From Malus domestica (lineage: Eukaryota > Streptophyta > Magnoliopsida > Rosales > Rosaceae), in the NCBI RefSeq assembly GCF_042453785.1, contig NC_091674.1:24940001-25004000 (forward strand): DNA of 64,000 nucleotides. The letters are read 5' to 3'. Under the pieces are notes generated by a model, which ran no database searches, was not told the DNA's origin, and saw only the letters and a program-made list of their open reading frames with translations. Both the position numbers and the translations under genes were made by a program. Of this stretch, positions 1 to 14,671 are shown one piece after another (position 1 is the first letter of the stretch; every line of letters begins with the position of its first letter).

Positions 1-799
1 CACTTTAAAAAGGTTTGTAGTTTGTTAGAACTATGTCCACTTTAAAATGGAAACAAGGGTAACTGAAGTTATATCCTTCTAGTTAAGAAATAGGTGTTTC
101 TCCCTTTGAGCGTATAGTTGACTTCATTTGGTAACCGGGGCTTCATGGAAAAGTCTTGATAGCGATAATAAATGTGTTGTTGGAGATGTTTGATTAAGCT
201 GTCTGAATAATTTTATGATATGGTCCTCTGGGTAGAGAAATTAGTATGTTTACAATATAAAAGTGTCTTTTAAACTGAAAACATGTATATGTTAAAAGTT
301 TACAATGATGCTAGACACAAATTTAGGGCAATATGGTATATCATGGGGTGGATTTGTTGTAACCTCATTAGTTTCACCCCTTAGTATATATCTTCAATTC
401 AGTGATACTATAATTTGAAGCGTACAAAAAAGTTTGTATTCGAGGACTTTTCCATTTTTAATTTTTTTTCGATTTTAAAATAAACGTTCAGACAAGTATG
501 CATGCACATTCGCTCAATGTTCAAAGCTACAAATACAAGATATGAGTTGCTTTACAAGACTTATGATATTTATTAGGTCTGAATCAAACTATTGTGTTAC
601 TGGTGATCTTCCTAGCTGGGCTTGTTTTGATGAGCCGCAGGAGTGATTCCAGGAACATTTGTCTAGCCTCCTTTGAAACTATAAGATGCTTTTTGTTATC
701 ACAATGTTTCCATAGGTTCCGGCATATTATTCCAAATATAATCATCCCCATTCCTACAATTTCGGGTGTTTGTTGCTGACATGATAGAAATTTTCACAG
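1..799. other. Non-coding, probable intron of the GTE gene
   Basis: AT-rich sequence with stops in all frames. No exon could be tied to the gene downstream. The first supported exon begins at 800 in mid-protein, so this is most likely a large intron whose upstream exons (bromodomain, NET domain) lie before the window. Confidence 0.5.
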
Positions 800-2392
800 A
801 TTCTGATTCTGGCAGTTCTTCAGAAAGTGAATCCGATGATGCTAAAGCTCCAGCTTCTATTGGTGGAGGAAAGGTATACTGTAATATTTTGAAATGTGTT
901 GATAAACTGGTTCTTCTGCCTTGGATATTTATTGTAATATATGTGACTTTACTAAGCATGTAGTTAGTATGGTACTCTGTCACTTCCCCATTCTCTCCTG
1001 TTTGTTTGTGAGTTGTGGAAAAAATTCTGACATCTTCATTTGGCAGGAAAATCTGGGTACTGGAGCAAATTCAGACCAAAAGAGAAGTGATATTGGGGAT
1101 TCAGAAATTGGAAATAGTGAGTTCTGGATTTATGTCGCATTTTTTCTATTATTGAATTAGGTAGTTAAGAAGTTCTCTAAAAGCCATTGTCATGAATTTT
1201 GAGTAGATTCAATAAATTGGGTGGCCCCACTAGAGCAGGATGCCCTGTCTAAACCAAATCCTGTTGAGGAGGCTGGACATAGAGAGGGTAAGCATGAATA
1301 ATCATCAAGAGAACTTTTCTGCTTGTAATTTTGGGGTACCATCTTACAAGTCATGCTGTAACATCGTAGGGGAGAGTGCTCCAACTGAGAGGCAAGTCTC
1401 CCCCGATAAGCTCTACCGTGCAGCTTTATTGAGGAATAGATTTGCTGACACAATACTAAAAGCCCGAGAGAAGGCACTAGAAAAGGTTGGTTTCCATTTT
1501 CCATGCTCGGTGCATTTTTCCTTGATGTATGCATCCAAAATTTTGTTTGTGTTTTTTTCGTTTGAGATGTGGTCAGTTCTCGTCTAATATTTATGGTACA
1601 GGGTGAAAAGCTGGATCCCGAGAAATTGCGAATTGAAAGAGAGGAACTTGAAAAGCGGCAAAAAGAAGGTTTGGCTTTCAAAACTCTAGTTATCTTATCT
1701 GAGATTAGGTCTGCATTTCGTGCACCAGAAATCAAGGTGGTCAACAGTTTATTGATTGTTTTAAATATTCAATTTTACTTTGGGCGTCATTAGAGAAAGC
1801 ACGCTTACAAGCTGAAGCCAAAGCTGCAGAAGAAGCTCGAAAGAAGGCTGAAGCAGAAGTTGCAGCCGCAGCGAAAAGGCAGAGGGAACTAGAAAGAGAA
1901 GCCGCACGTCAGGCACTGCAAATGGTAAGAATATCATTATGTTGGTGGAAGAATTCTACAAATCTTCTCTTAATTAAACTGCAGCTGATAATTGGGTTTG
2001 TGCAGATGGAAAGGACTGTTGAAATTAATGAGAATAGTCAGGTTCTAGAAGATCTAGAAATGTTTAGGGCAGTTGTTGATGAACATGTGCCAATTTTCAC
2101 GGAGGAGACCACCCCGGAGCATATTCAGGATGAGCTTGCCCGGCTTGGTAGTTTTAAGCTACAGGGTAGTAATCCCTTAGAGCAACTTGGTTTGTTCATG
2201 AAGACAGATGATGATATAGAAGAAGAAATTGAACCTCCCCAGAGTGCCCCAGAATCAGAACCAGAACCAAAACCGGAAAGGGAACCAGAACCTGAACATG
2301 AAGCAGAACGAGAACCAGAACCAGAACCAGCAAATGGTGTTGAAGCAAAAGACGTTGAAGCAAAAGACGTTGAAGAAGGAGAGATCGATTGA
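800..2392 (+). CDS. GTE: GTE-type bromodomain transcription factor (GTE8/10-like), C-terminal part
   Basis: Partial gene; the 5' end lies outside the window. Exons: 800-873, 1047-1116, 1207-1287, 1370-1485, 1602-1668, 1794-1924, 2006-2392, all GT-AG and in phase, giving about 307 residues. In order they show a Ser/Asp-rich linker ([13 protein letters not shown]), the conserved block [20 protein letters not shown], a Lys/Glu/Ala-rich predicted coiled coil, then the tail [19 protein letters not shown] and a Glu-Pro repeat ending in EEGEID. This order matches the C-terminus of plant BET proteins of the GTE8/GTE10 type, from memory of that family. These proteins read acetylated histones in the nucleus through a bromodomain, which is not in the window, so chromatin binding is inferred. 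The exact paralogue is uncertain. The EP-rich tail and a doubled VEAKD motif look prone to length variation. Confidence 0.85.
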
Positions 2393-4063
2393 TCGGTTTT
2401 TCTCTTCACGTTATTGTACCAACCGAGGAACAGAAAAATGGGGGTTCTGAGGTGCTGTGGGGCAGTGACTTGGGATACTTTTATTTGGAGTTGTTGGCCA
2501 CAGTATCATCTCTTTCCTGAAAGGGGAAGAAGATCGACTTAGCCGGAGAAGAATTGCCAGCAACAGAAATTGAGTTCTGGGTTGGGTTTTCCAGCTTGTG
2601 TTATGTGAAACGATTTTTTTTTTCTTCATACTTTCTCCAAGGGAAATGAAGGGTGGAATTTCGAACATAACTGGATTCGATCCAATCTTGCCCATGGCTG
2701 GGGGATGTATGAATCAGGGGAAAATCCAAATTTTTGTGTGTAAAAAGAAAAGTTTAATCTTAGGTAGAAGGGTCGGCTTAGAATTGTAAAATATCATTCT
2801 CCTCGGACTATTTCGGCATTCTACCCATTTTTTACTGGGGAAAAAAGATGTCTTGATTTGTTGGGAGTTTTTAGGAAGGAATAATGGCAGATTTGGATTT
2901 TGGAAACGAGTTGGAAGATTTGGTTTCGTTTTCTCTCGTCTTCTTTCATTCATATATTTTGGCATCCTACCTGTATTTCTAAAAGAGTAAATTGTAGTAA
3001 TGGTTTCTTAATTTTAATTAAATTAGAGCCATGGTTTCTCAACTAAAAAATTTTATTACTATTGATTCCTTACTTTATCAAAATGTGTAGTTATGGTCAT
3101 TTTCGTCGACTTTGTCAGAATTTTGTTAAAATAAGTTATGTTGGAATGACAATTGCTACAATTAGGATCCCTCAACTCATGACAATTGCTACAATTGGGA
3201 TCATCAGAATTTTGTTAAAATAAGTTATGTTTGAATGACCATTGCTATAATTCGATTAAAGTTGAGGGATCATTGCTACAATTAGGATCTTTCAACTCAT
3301 CAAAACGTGTAACCATGGTCATTTTCGTCAACTTCATCAAAATTTGTCAAAATGAGTTATATTGGAATGATCATTGCTACAATTAGTTAAAGTTGATGGA
3401 CCATTGCTACAATTGGGTTAAAGTTGAGAGATCATTTCTCTAGTTTGATTAAAGTTGGGAGACCAATGGTAATGGATTTTTAGTTGAATGATCATAACTG
3501 CACGTTTGATGAGTTAAGAGATTAATGATAATAAATTTTTAATTTACTTTTTCTAAAATCTTTTAAGCTGCCACCCCCGTTACGTTCATCTCCACCTGCC
3601 ACCCCAATGCTCCCATCATCCACCATCACTCCCGCCGCCATTGCTGCCACCGTCGCTTCCACTTTACCTCTTTTGGCCCGGTTTCTAGCATCTCAAATGT
3701 TGACGCTGGGGGCAGTGATCGCCGCCACCTCCGCCTCCACCGCAATGTTGAACACGGTACTAAAATAGAAATCGAAGATCAGATCTGAAAGCTATTTTCT
3801 CGAATTGTCTAAACATGGGTTTAATTTGTTTTACAGTTTAACACGTAAAAAGTCGAAAAACGAAATAGTTATCAAACAATTCTCGCTTTAACACGTTTAA
3901 GTTCGATAATTTTCTTCCGTTAGAAGAAATAAAACGACGTCGTCTTGCTGATACGCATTGTTCACTCCTTTCTCTCTGAAGTCTGAACTCCGATTGATTC
4001 AATCTTCTGGCGACCATACTCTCCTCTCCTTCTTCTTTCGCGCCGGCCATTGTCCGACTCTCA
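2393..4063. other. Intergenic: GTE 3' flank, a MITE-like repeat, FabG promoter region
   Basis: Roughly 2393-2970 is the GTE 3' UTR and flank. About 2980-3557 is a repetitive block entered separately. About 3560-3760 is C-rich and low complexity with Pro/Ser-like triplets in several frames and no supported ORF. The remainder should hold the FabG promoter and 5' UTR; I see no clear TATA box. Confidence 0.4.
2980..3557. repeat. AT-rich MITE-like block with internal repeats
   Basis: The ends are imperfect inverted repeats: TCTAAAAGAGTAAATT on the left and AATTTACTTTTTCTAAAA on the right. Inside, phrases such as 'attgctacaattaggatc' and 'aaaataagttatgttggaatga' recur several times with small changes between 3120 and 3440. 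No coding capacity. The call rests on these ends and the internal repetition; no target duplication was confirmed. Confidence 0.4.
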
Positions 4064-6382
<2,319 letters not shown>

Positions 6383-6853
6383 GGGGCTGAGTCCGGCACC
6401 CCTACGAGCTTCGTCTTACTTAAAGTTTCAGAGGAGAGGCTTTTCTTTGCAGTCAATTCTCGGCAGCTTCTAGTTTCAATGAGGAATTGAATAGAAAAGT
6501 AGAAAGGATTTTGTTACTTATTAGTTTTAACGAGGATTGTTTTCGCTGATCACTCTTTATGTAAGCAAAAGAAGATTACTTTCGTGTAGTGGTTTCCATC
6601 CAAATCGGGCGAAGAGAGTTTGTGCAGTTTGTAATTCATAACATATTGAAGCTTCTGTTATTTCTGGGTTGTAGGAAATGAACAGATATGGATGTTCGTC
6701 CCTAATTCCTCGAAAGAAAGAGAAACTATATCTATGCTGGCTCCTAGCAACAAAAATGGGACTCACCGTGCGTAAATCTTCTGCTCCTCACTTTTCTACC
6801 AACTGCTGTACAGATGACTTCGTTCCATCCGAGCCATCTTACCGGTTAGAGCC
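6383..6853. other. Convergent 3' region between FabG and the PTAC10-like gene
   Basis: Both 3' UTRs converge in this 471-bp gap. Nothing else is visible; short ORFs here have no recognisable content. Confidence 0.6.
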
Positions 6854-9800
6854 TTAATCCTCGAACATGCCTTCATCCGATATGCTTGCAGATTCGGTCC
6901 CGTTGACACGAGGCTGGTCCGACAAATCAACATTGGAGTCGTGTAAGAAGCTGAAATCAAAGTCATCGTCCTCATCATCTTCATCATCGTCATTGAAGCT
7001 TGTCTCTTCTTCTTCAATTTGTCTTGGTTTTATACCCTTAGCTTCTCTTTCCATCCGTTGCTTGATGCAATCGTCATACGACATTTCATACCAAACATTG
7101 CTCTTTCCCACAATTGCTTTGTTATGAGCGTCCGTCAGCCGCTCTTGCTTGCTCTTCTCTGAGTTCTTTGGTTCTCCCCAGTAGTCATACCGATACAGAG
7201 GGTTTTGCGGGTCATATTGATCCTTCCCAAAGTAACTGGATTCCACAAACCTTCCCGGCTCTTCAAGTGGTAAACCAAGAGCTTTACGGCTGCACAGAAC
7301 GTCGCACCAGTTATTGCATAGTTTCAGGAAAAGCAATACAAATTAGCCACGGCCCAGTTGGAAGTGAATATGATGCAAAGTCAACGACATTGCCGGATTA
7401 CCACTTTAATGTGTAATTGCATTGGTGATATTATGGATTAAAAACCAGATTGTACATTTCTACAAAAAGTACAAAAATATAACACTGATGGCCATACCAG
7501 CTTATGTCTCTGATCAACGCTTCTCTTTCCTCGAAGGATCGGCGCCAATGTAAAAAGTCATACTCATCCATTTCATCATTCCGCCTCATATTGGTAACTT
7601 TGTATTCCTCTCCTCGCTCTTCTGCTTCCTTCTTTAGTGCATTACGTAGCTGCAGGCATACATAAAAGAACAAATAAATAAAATCAGAGTGTTTTCTTCA
7701 GCCAACTTATATATCGCAAAGCAAAAAGAAACGCAAAAGTCAATATAGTGCTTTGAGCAAATGTAATACTCAAGAATATGAATCTAACAGGCAACGGAAC
7801 AGCTGACCTGGCGCTCAGCAAATGCAGCCTCCAAGTCAAGTTCTTTAACGCTAGTTTTCTGCATACAAAAATGAAGAACAATCAGTAAATGTCATATCAT
7901 ATATTCATAGAACACAATGCAATGTCACTGGAGAATCATTTACCAGAATCACTTTCGGTACTACAGTTTTCTTATACTGGGCTGTTGTATATTCAACATT
8001 GTTTTTTTCATCGTAATCTTCAGGATCAGATAACTCTGACAGTTTTTTGCCTTTGTATTTATCAGGATTAGCCTCCAAATCATTCAAAATCATTTGCTCA
8101 GCAACATGTATCTGCCACAACTGCATCAAGACGATAAAGCTAGTCAATGAGTAGCATGATGGTGATAGTGAAAAGTCAATTTTGATTTGAAGGACTCAAG
8201 ACAAACAAAGAATATCCATATACATTAACCAAGAGTACGGCACTTTAGATATAACACAACAACATTTCAGATATTAAAGATTTACCTTATCAACATAAGG
8301 GTGATTCGACAATAAAGGTTCCTCTACCGGATTGTCTTTCGGATCCTTCCTGGGGATAGGAGGCCTTCCACAATCACGCTGAAAAGTGAAACAGACCAGA
8401 GCAAAAGCATAAGCATGTGCTGATATTAAATACTAAGACTAAATGCTTCATAGAGCACTGAACTGTACGAAATGACTGAAGGTAAAAAAAATAAAAAAAT
8501 AAAGACGTGATTGAAATTGTGAAACCGTGGATCCCCAGTTGCAACAATATACTAATGATACGCATAATAACAGGGGGGAAAGGTGGAAAAAAATGAAACT
8601 TAAAGGAAAATCACACACCCGCAATTCATCGGGATTAGTATCTTCATCACGATGAAATATTGGCGAAAAGTCAAATCTGTTAAATCTGGAAAAGTGGACG
8701 GAAATATGAGATATCAAGAAGCAAATAAGCCTGAACAGAATTTAAACCTACGAGCATACTTAATCAAACGAAGGGGAGGACTGAAAGTCTGTGAGTAGAA
8801 GTACATACATCAGGTGGTCTATATTTGGATAAACAAAACGCATTTCAATGGGAAATCGGAAGCGGTAAGGATCTCTCTTTGCCTGCAAAAGAGAAATTTA
8901 GTGAGAGAAAAGATCCACGAGAAATATGATAGAAAGTAAACAAACAATAGAAAGAAACTGAAGCACAGAACTCACCAGGATTTCAACAATGACAGGCATA
9001 CCAACTTTTATGTGATGTCGGATCCAGTACCAATCATTATTTTTAATCGGGACCCACCTGGCAAGACATCAACACACATGAACGCAATGAACAAAAAACG
9101 TTCAGTGACAAAAATACTTTCAGTAACTCTAACAGGAAGCATAGGGATCGATAATCACCCATCATGTACACCTCCAATGTCAACAAATGCTCCTTGATAT
9201 AGAGCAACGGCTGTCACTTTCCCTTCACAAATCTGCAATACACATTTTCCATTGTATCATCAACCATTATATTTCTTGCTACCAAAGACACTTCATTTAC
9301 AGTTCTTTTAAGAATTCTCGACAAACGAATCTAATAATGAAAGTGCCATACAACTTAGCATGTTCTGTGTAACCGTAACATAATCATGCTGCGAGGATGA
9401 CCATCTCAAGTTCTTAGCATTCTTTGGTGAGATTTAAAAGTTCATTTCCAGAATCACAACAAATAAAGTAAAAACAATATTCATAACAACTTACTTGTCC
9501 GGGATAATAAAATGGAAGTTCATACTGCACAGAAAAATGAAGACCATGTCAGAAAATTTGGGTAATTCAGAGCAGGGGCCGACAGGGCGGGAGATACAAA
9601 AAGAAATTAAAATCCATCATACCATGCCCTCTTTGTAGTCCTTGCCTCTCTTCCTCCTACCGGGATGGTAATCTTGGTCATACTGTATGTCATAAAAAAT
9701 GCAGAATTTATGGCCAAATTCAACTAATTAGTAAATATCGAACTTAATTCAATTTATTCAATCCAACTATCATCCTTTTTCACCCAAATTTCCAAACTTT

Positions 9801-10691
9801 ATACTCAAATCAAATGTGCTTGAAACTAAGTCAGAATTAGCCAATAGACGAGCTAATAATGCAAAAAAGGAAACAAATTAACAATACCAAATTAACCAAA
9901 AAACACAAAAAGATTAAACAAAAAAAGGTTTAATCTTTGCAGACCTTATAGGATTCCTCTTCCAATCGATCCTTATTCGCAGCGACCCACTCCTTATACT
10001 GCTTCAAGAACACCTTATACCTATCCAAGCACAAATCATCAGTCTCCATCGTCGCAATCGTCTTCTTACTCTCCAATTCATCCAATCGCACCCTCACCGC
10101 CTGCAACTTATGCGCCTCCCTTATATACTCCAGCTCCTTCTTGTCCACCTCCCACCCCCTCGGCGGCCAATCCCTCGGAGGAATCAGTCTGACGACCAGA
10201 GGAGCCGCCCAAACCGTCTTCAACGGCTCCGGTATATCTCCTCTGATTTTAAACTGTTCGCGGTAGTAGTCGTCTTCCGTCAGGCCCATTTCCTCCATTT
10301 TCTTCTTCCGGTAACTGGGTCGGAGCATCCTGAAGGCTTCAATCGCCTCCGGGGATTGGAGAGCCACTTCCTCGCCCTCGTTCAAGCTTTTTCGCGCGAA
10401 ATCGGCCTCCGGCGAGAGAATCTCCTCCCAGGGGGCCCAGCCGCGCTCGACCCAGTTGCGCTTCCGGGCCTCGTCTTCGGTTTCTTTGTCTTTGGGGCCG
10501 AAGTTCTCGAGGAAGGTCTCGTCGACGGGGAACTCGTCGGTGCTGAAGGCCTTGGACTTGAAGAGAAGGGGACGCCATGGAAGGTGGTGATTTTGGTGGT
10601 GGTGGAGGTGCTTGGGGTGGGGATTGGAGAATTTAGGGTTTAGGGTTTTAGGGAAGGTGAAGAACTGGTGAGGGGTTTGGAGGACCTGCAT
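6854..10691 (-). CDS. PTAC10: PTAC10-like S1-domain protein of the plastid transcription complex
   Basis: Resembles PTAC10/PAP3, a subunit associated with the plastid-encoded RNA polymerase in chloroplast nucleoids. Twelve exons on the minus strand: 10691-9945, 9682-9623, 9524-9495, 9232-9159, 9057-8976, 8882-8809, 8685-8619, 8378-8286, 8120-7944, 7858-7808, 7649-7498, 7289-6854. They splice without a break to 680 residues. The N-terminus (about 1-55) is His/Pro/Lys-rich and basic, consistent with a transit peptide. A long charged region with several Trp follows (WVERGWAPWEEIL). Exons 4-6 encode an S1 RNA-binding fold (residues about 280-355: ICEGKVTAVALYQGAFVDIG, then HDGWVPIKNN). The C-terminus is very acidic (NDDDEDDEDDDFDF). 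Family assignment rests on the S1 domain in this setting and remembered similarity. The start is the first ATG of a long open first exon. Confidence 0.88.
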
Positions 10692-12359
10692 TGCTGCGAG
10701 AGTGAGAGTGACTGAGAAGGGAGTGCATGTGAGAGTGTAGAAGCTCGGAGTGAAAGACGTGTTTTATTTTTGGATTTTGGCGAGTGGATAAGGTAATTAC
10801 CTTTTATTTTTTGAGAAACCAAATAATTTTTTTAAATGAAAACATATTACAAGTTACAACAAGAGAATTTTAACGAAAAAATCTTAAACTATTTATTTTA
10901 ACGAAAAATTATAATTTTACATTAAAATAACAATCTTGATACTATTCATTTTACCATTTATTTTGTACTCATCGTTAAAATTCAAAAATTTTAAGCTATT
11001 TTCATTAATTTTTCTTTACAACAATCATAACCTTAAACCCGATCAAGTAGAACGACACAACTGCCGCAACCACTTTGCCGACAGCTACAAGAGCAGCTGC
11101 ACTAAGAAATCCAACTCCACGTTAATTTTGACTTAAGGTATCGCATCACAAAACTTTTCAGCCTACAACAAGGTATTATCCCCAACCAAATTTAGCCACC
11201 AAAGTCGCCGCCCCGCAAAATGAGCCACCAGATCTGAATCACCGTCACATGCCCCTGCAAGTAGATCCAAAAACCAAAACAAAAGGGAAGGGGATGGGGC
11301 TAAGGGGCATCTAAAACACCCTCGCTTTGGGGAAAGCCACAACACGTACGATTGGCCCTGATTTTTTACGCATGCCGGTCGGGTGCTGACCCGTGAAGGG
11401 ATATAGAAGTGAGGGCCAAAGCAAATGAGACGCAGCGCAGTTGGCTTTGAGTAAAGGATGATGAAGGGAATGGAATGTGAGAAAGAGAAGCAAATGAACA
11501 AGATGGAAGAGAATGGGTGTTGGGGGTTGAGGGAGGGTGGCTGCAGAGGACGCTGGAAATAAAAGTCGTGACCTCACAATCTGACAACCATAGGTAGCAT
11601 AAATACTAGAGAGGAGAAGGAAAAAGAGGAAGAGCAAGGGGGTTGATGCTTTAGCCCAACCAAAGGAGGGAGTTGGCGGGAAGAGTAGGGGGTTTTGAGG
11701 AGTTCTGTGCGAGAGAGAAAATGGAGAAGTGGCTAGAGTTATTTTCTCTTTTCGATAACAAGAGTTTTAGAGGTGGATTTCTTAAGAGGAAAATTTTGGC
11801 TCATAAATTGAATCATCGTTTCAAATTGTCTTCAAAGATTTATCTCTGAAAAAAATCATTCAAATAGGAAGTTCAGTCATCTAAAGGTGAAATAAAACAC
11901 AGTTAGAGTGTTCATCTTCAACCGACTGCGTCCCAGGTTCAAATTCTCATTCTCCATTAGTGTAGATTAGTTTTGAACATTACTTGTATTAAAAAAAATT
12001 GTAAAATAAAACACTGTCCGTTATATATTCTTCCAATATGCCTTAATCAGATATATTAATGCAATAACTTTTCTCAATGAATAAGCATTGGCTAAAACGT
12101 TTTTTGGTTTTGCTGATTTTTTGCATGAATAATCTTAGAAAATGCAACCTAAAACTAAACAATCATGATCATAAGTTATACCTCAAAAGGTGATGCAGGA
12201 CCTAGACGATACTCAGAACAAATAAAACAAAGCTGAAAGGAAGAGATCAACTTATATGAAACGAGTTCATGAGCACGTGGAGTCGATCCAAGAATACAAT
12301 GCAATGTGTTTTCCAACCTTTGCAATGCGAGGGAACGAGGTAGTGGAACTTGTTTCCTA
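10692..12359. other. Intergenic, PTAC10 upstream region and unassigned DNA
   Basis: Contains the PTAC10-like promoter and 5' UTR (about 10692-10760) and one copy of a dispersed repeat (10856-10990). Overlapping open frames on the minus strand at 11163-11637 are low-complexity Ser/Leu/Phe-rich translations with no motif I recognise. About 11880-12350 is AT-rich with no supported gene; its last part may be the upstream part of the LTR remnant that follows. Confidence 0.4.
10856..10990. repeat. Dispersed 'TTTTAACGAAAAA' repeat, copy 1
   Basis: AT-rich block with recurring TTTTAACGAAAAA and 'actattcattttacc' phrases that also mark 14672-14815 and 15816-15970. Diverged, with no target duplication found. 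Probably a MITE-like family. Confidence 0.45.
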
Positions 12360-12617
12360 AGCATTTGAGCTCTATAAAAAGGAGAGGAGTTAGAGAACAA
12401 GGTATGCGGTCAAAACCCCTTGACTAGAGAATACGGATTCAATTAACTAACTTGACTCTTGAGTGTTGGAGTACCTTTTGTAGGTACCCCTCACGTTAGT
12501 GAAGTTTTGGAAAAAATGACTTTCATGGACGCTTCTTGACGAGGGATTCGATGAATGTGCAGACAGTCAAAAACTTTGTGGAGGTATTTCTTTATGTAAG
12601 AAATCTCGCACCAACAG
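12360..12617 (+). mobile_element. Decayed Ty3/gypsy LTR (solo or truncated)
   Basis: Aligns by eye with the reverse complement of the gypsy LTRs at 51689-52177 and 55375-55862. Shared blocks are 'gagtgttggagtacctttt' plus 'gtaggtacccc' (near 12460-12490) and 'ctttgtggaggtatttctt' plus 'aagaaatctcgcaccaaca' (ending 12617). A TATA-like CTATAAAAAG lies near 12371. No primer-binding site or gag follows the CA end, so it is a solo LTR or a 3' remnant, oriented opposite to the complete element. The upstream edge is not defined and could reach further left. Confidence 0.65.
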
Positions 12618-13085
12618 GTTCATTTCTTATACCTTTTTTATAGGTAATTTGTAGTTTCTTTGTTTGTTTGAAATATGTCATGTGTGCAGGTTACAGATGC
12701 ACGAAGGCTCCATTTTTGAAATTTCAAAAGAACCTTAGAAACAACAAATAATTCCTTTAAAAAAAACCGATTAAGATCATACAAATTTAAATCATAAGGA
12801 CAATATTAGAAAAGAAAATTAATATTTAGAAAGAAAAAGCTGACTTATTAAGACAAATGTACAATCTTCGGACCTATTTCAGTAAATAACAACAAAAAAA
12901 AGACTATTCCTAATAAGGGCTCACAAAATTGGACTTACAAAGTTACAACTAGTTTTCCTCTTTTTTTTTTTTTTCTGCTACCTCAATCACAGATTAATTG
13001 TGTTAACTAATCTATGTTGTAGGTACCATATATATCAACATATATACTAGTATGAATTAATAAATGTATGGAAGACGAATTCCTT
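12618..13085. other. AT-rich intergenic, nothing recognised
   Basis: Contains poly-A and poly-T runs and no open frame of interest. Confidence 0.5.
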
Positions 13086-13296
13086 TTAAACTAGGTAATT
13101 AATTTTTATCTATTCTTGTAGATACCTCTCTATCATAGGTTAAATGTATTTTATCAACTTTTTATCTAGGTAGATTAATTTTTATCTATTATCGTAGATA
13201 CCTCTATCACTTTTTTTTCCTTTTAAACTAGGTAGATTAATTTTTATTTATTATTGTAGATACCTCTATCACAGGTTAAATGTATTTTATCAACTT
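13086..13296. repeat. Three-copy AT-rich tandem repeat
   Basis: Three imperfect copies of a unit built from 'ctaggtagattaattttt', 'gtagatacctctatcac', 'aggttaaatgtattttat' and 'caactttt', starting near 13092, 13167 and 13228. The last copy was the target of the SINE that follows: its end is duplicated on the other side of that SINE. Confidence 0.75.
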
Positions 13297-13464
13297 TTTT
13301 TTGTTTAAGGACATCGATATTTTTACACGAAGGGAGGGGGAGTTCGGTTAAACCACACAATGGGCAACCTAATTTGGTATCGAATTCGCCATATACGAGA
13401 TTCGAACCTAAGATCCTTACTTCCAAGTGAAGAGGAACACAACCAGACTGTCGTATTAAGTGGC
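13297..13464 (-). mobile_element. tRNA-derived SINE (second family), full length
   Basis: Read on the minus strand it starts GCCACTTAATACGACAGTCT, carries a box-B core GGTTCGAATCTCG, and ends in an A-run. It is flanked by a perfect 16-bp target duplication TGTATTTTATCAACTT (13281-13296 and 13465-13480). Its sequence is distinct from the Au-type SINE. A shorter relative lies at 35531-35654. Confidence 0.88.
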
Positions 13465-13480
13465 TGTATTTTATCAACTT

Positions 13481-13942
13481 ATGGTATATGTATGATATAT
13501 AATGACATATAATTTTTTTTTACCTATTTTCCATGAAAGTGGTTAGGTTTTCCTATATAAATATTTAAATTAAAAATTTGAGTAAAAAAAACATTAATCA
13601 AGAAATTGAATTAAAGTTGAAAAATAGGAAAACCGTACTAAATCCAACAGTGTCCCAAGAAAAAATTGACGTACGAATTAGGTGCAGCAAAAAAGGACAA
13701 ACAATATTTAATTCTTATATTTAATCTTAAAATTGAGCAAAAAATAAGCCTATAATAAGGGAAGACATTTATTACAATTTAATAATAAATAAAAAAACTG
13801 ATGTAGATAATTAGTGTGTGAAACTAATCCAAAAAAAAAAAAAAACCTACGCAATAACAACTCACAAAATTAAAATTATATCAATTTTTTTATTTTTGAA
13901 TTATAATATTATCTTGCCCATATGAAACTAAATATACCATAA
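13481..13942. other. AT-rich intergenic, nothing recognised
   Basis: A/T runs and no plausible gene. Confidence 0.5.
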
Positions 13943-14328
13943 GACAATCTCCAACCCTTGGGCTAAAAACCAAATTTTTTAGCCCGAAAAATTTGGCTTT
14001 TAGCCCAGAAACATTTTTTCTGCTCCAACCCTTCTACCCTAAAATTTTAGTCCGGAATTATTAAAGAATGAAGTTAAGCTAATTTTTTTTCTTAAATCAA
14101 TTTAAAAAAAAATTAAATAAATATGTAGATTATTGTAAATTAATTTTATGAACATTTTAATCTAAAATTTTTTTTAATTCCGATAAACATTTGACATTTA
14201 GCCCGGGGGGAAAGCTGGGGGGTATTTGGCCCAGAAATAACATTTGGCATTTAGCCTAAAATTTTAACATGGGTTGGAGAGTGCTTGGGGGGGGTAATTT
14301 GGCTTTTAGCCCAGGTTTGGAGATGGTC
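13943..14328. mobile_element. Tourist-like MITE with TAA target duplication
   Basis: A 386-bp element with terminal inverted repeats: left GACAATCTCCAACCCTTGGG, right (reverse complement) GACCATCTCCAAACCTGGGC. It is flanked on both sides by TAA, the usual PIF/Harbinger (Tourist) target. The interior repeats 'ggcttttagccca'-type phrases and encodes nothing. A related but diverged element lies at 38154-38747. Confidence 0.85.
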
Positions 14329-14671
14329 TAAGATTGCAAAACTAAAGATTTCAACAAAAATAAATAAATTGCAAGTGAACCTTTAGGTGGAAAAGAGTTG
14401 AACTTTTGCATGACGGTATGTATTCGAATCTCGTTGTTTGCTAATCTAACAAAATCTATCATTTGTAAAAAAAGAAACATAAATAAATAAAGATTTTGTA
14501 ACTGAACTAAAAATATATAATAAAAGGGAATTGTTATTGACAATCCAAATTCCTCATTCGACACAACACTTCCCAAAAGTTGACGAATTCACACACAAAT
14601 AGACTCTGTCAAATAAGTATTCAAAAAATAAATTAAAAAACCAAAAAGCCCGTTGACAAAATATTAAAGGG

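Noticed and set aside
1190-1744. 184-aa open frame on the minus strand
   Set aside because: Lies antisense across three GTE exons whose protein is clearly conserved, so it is a shadow.
10110-10643. 177-aa open frame on the plus strand
   Set aside because: Antisense shadow of PTAC10 exon 1.
11163-11637. Overlapping minus-strand open frames up to 112 aa
   Set aside because: Low-complexity Ser/Leu/Phe content, no motif, no splice or promoter support.
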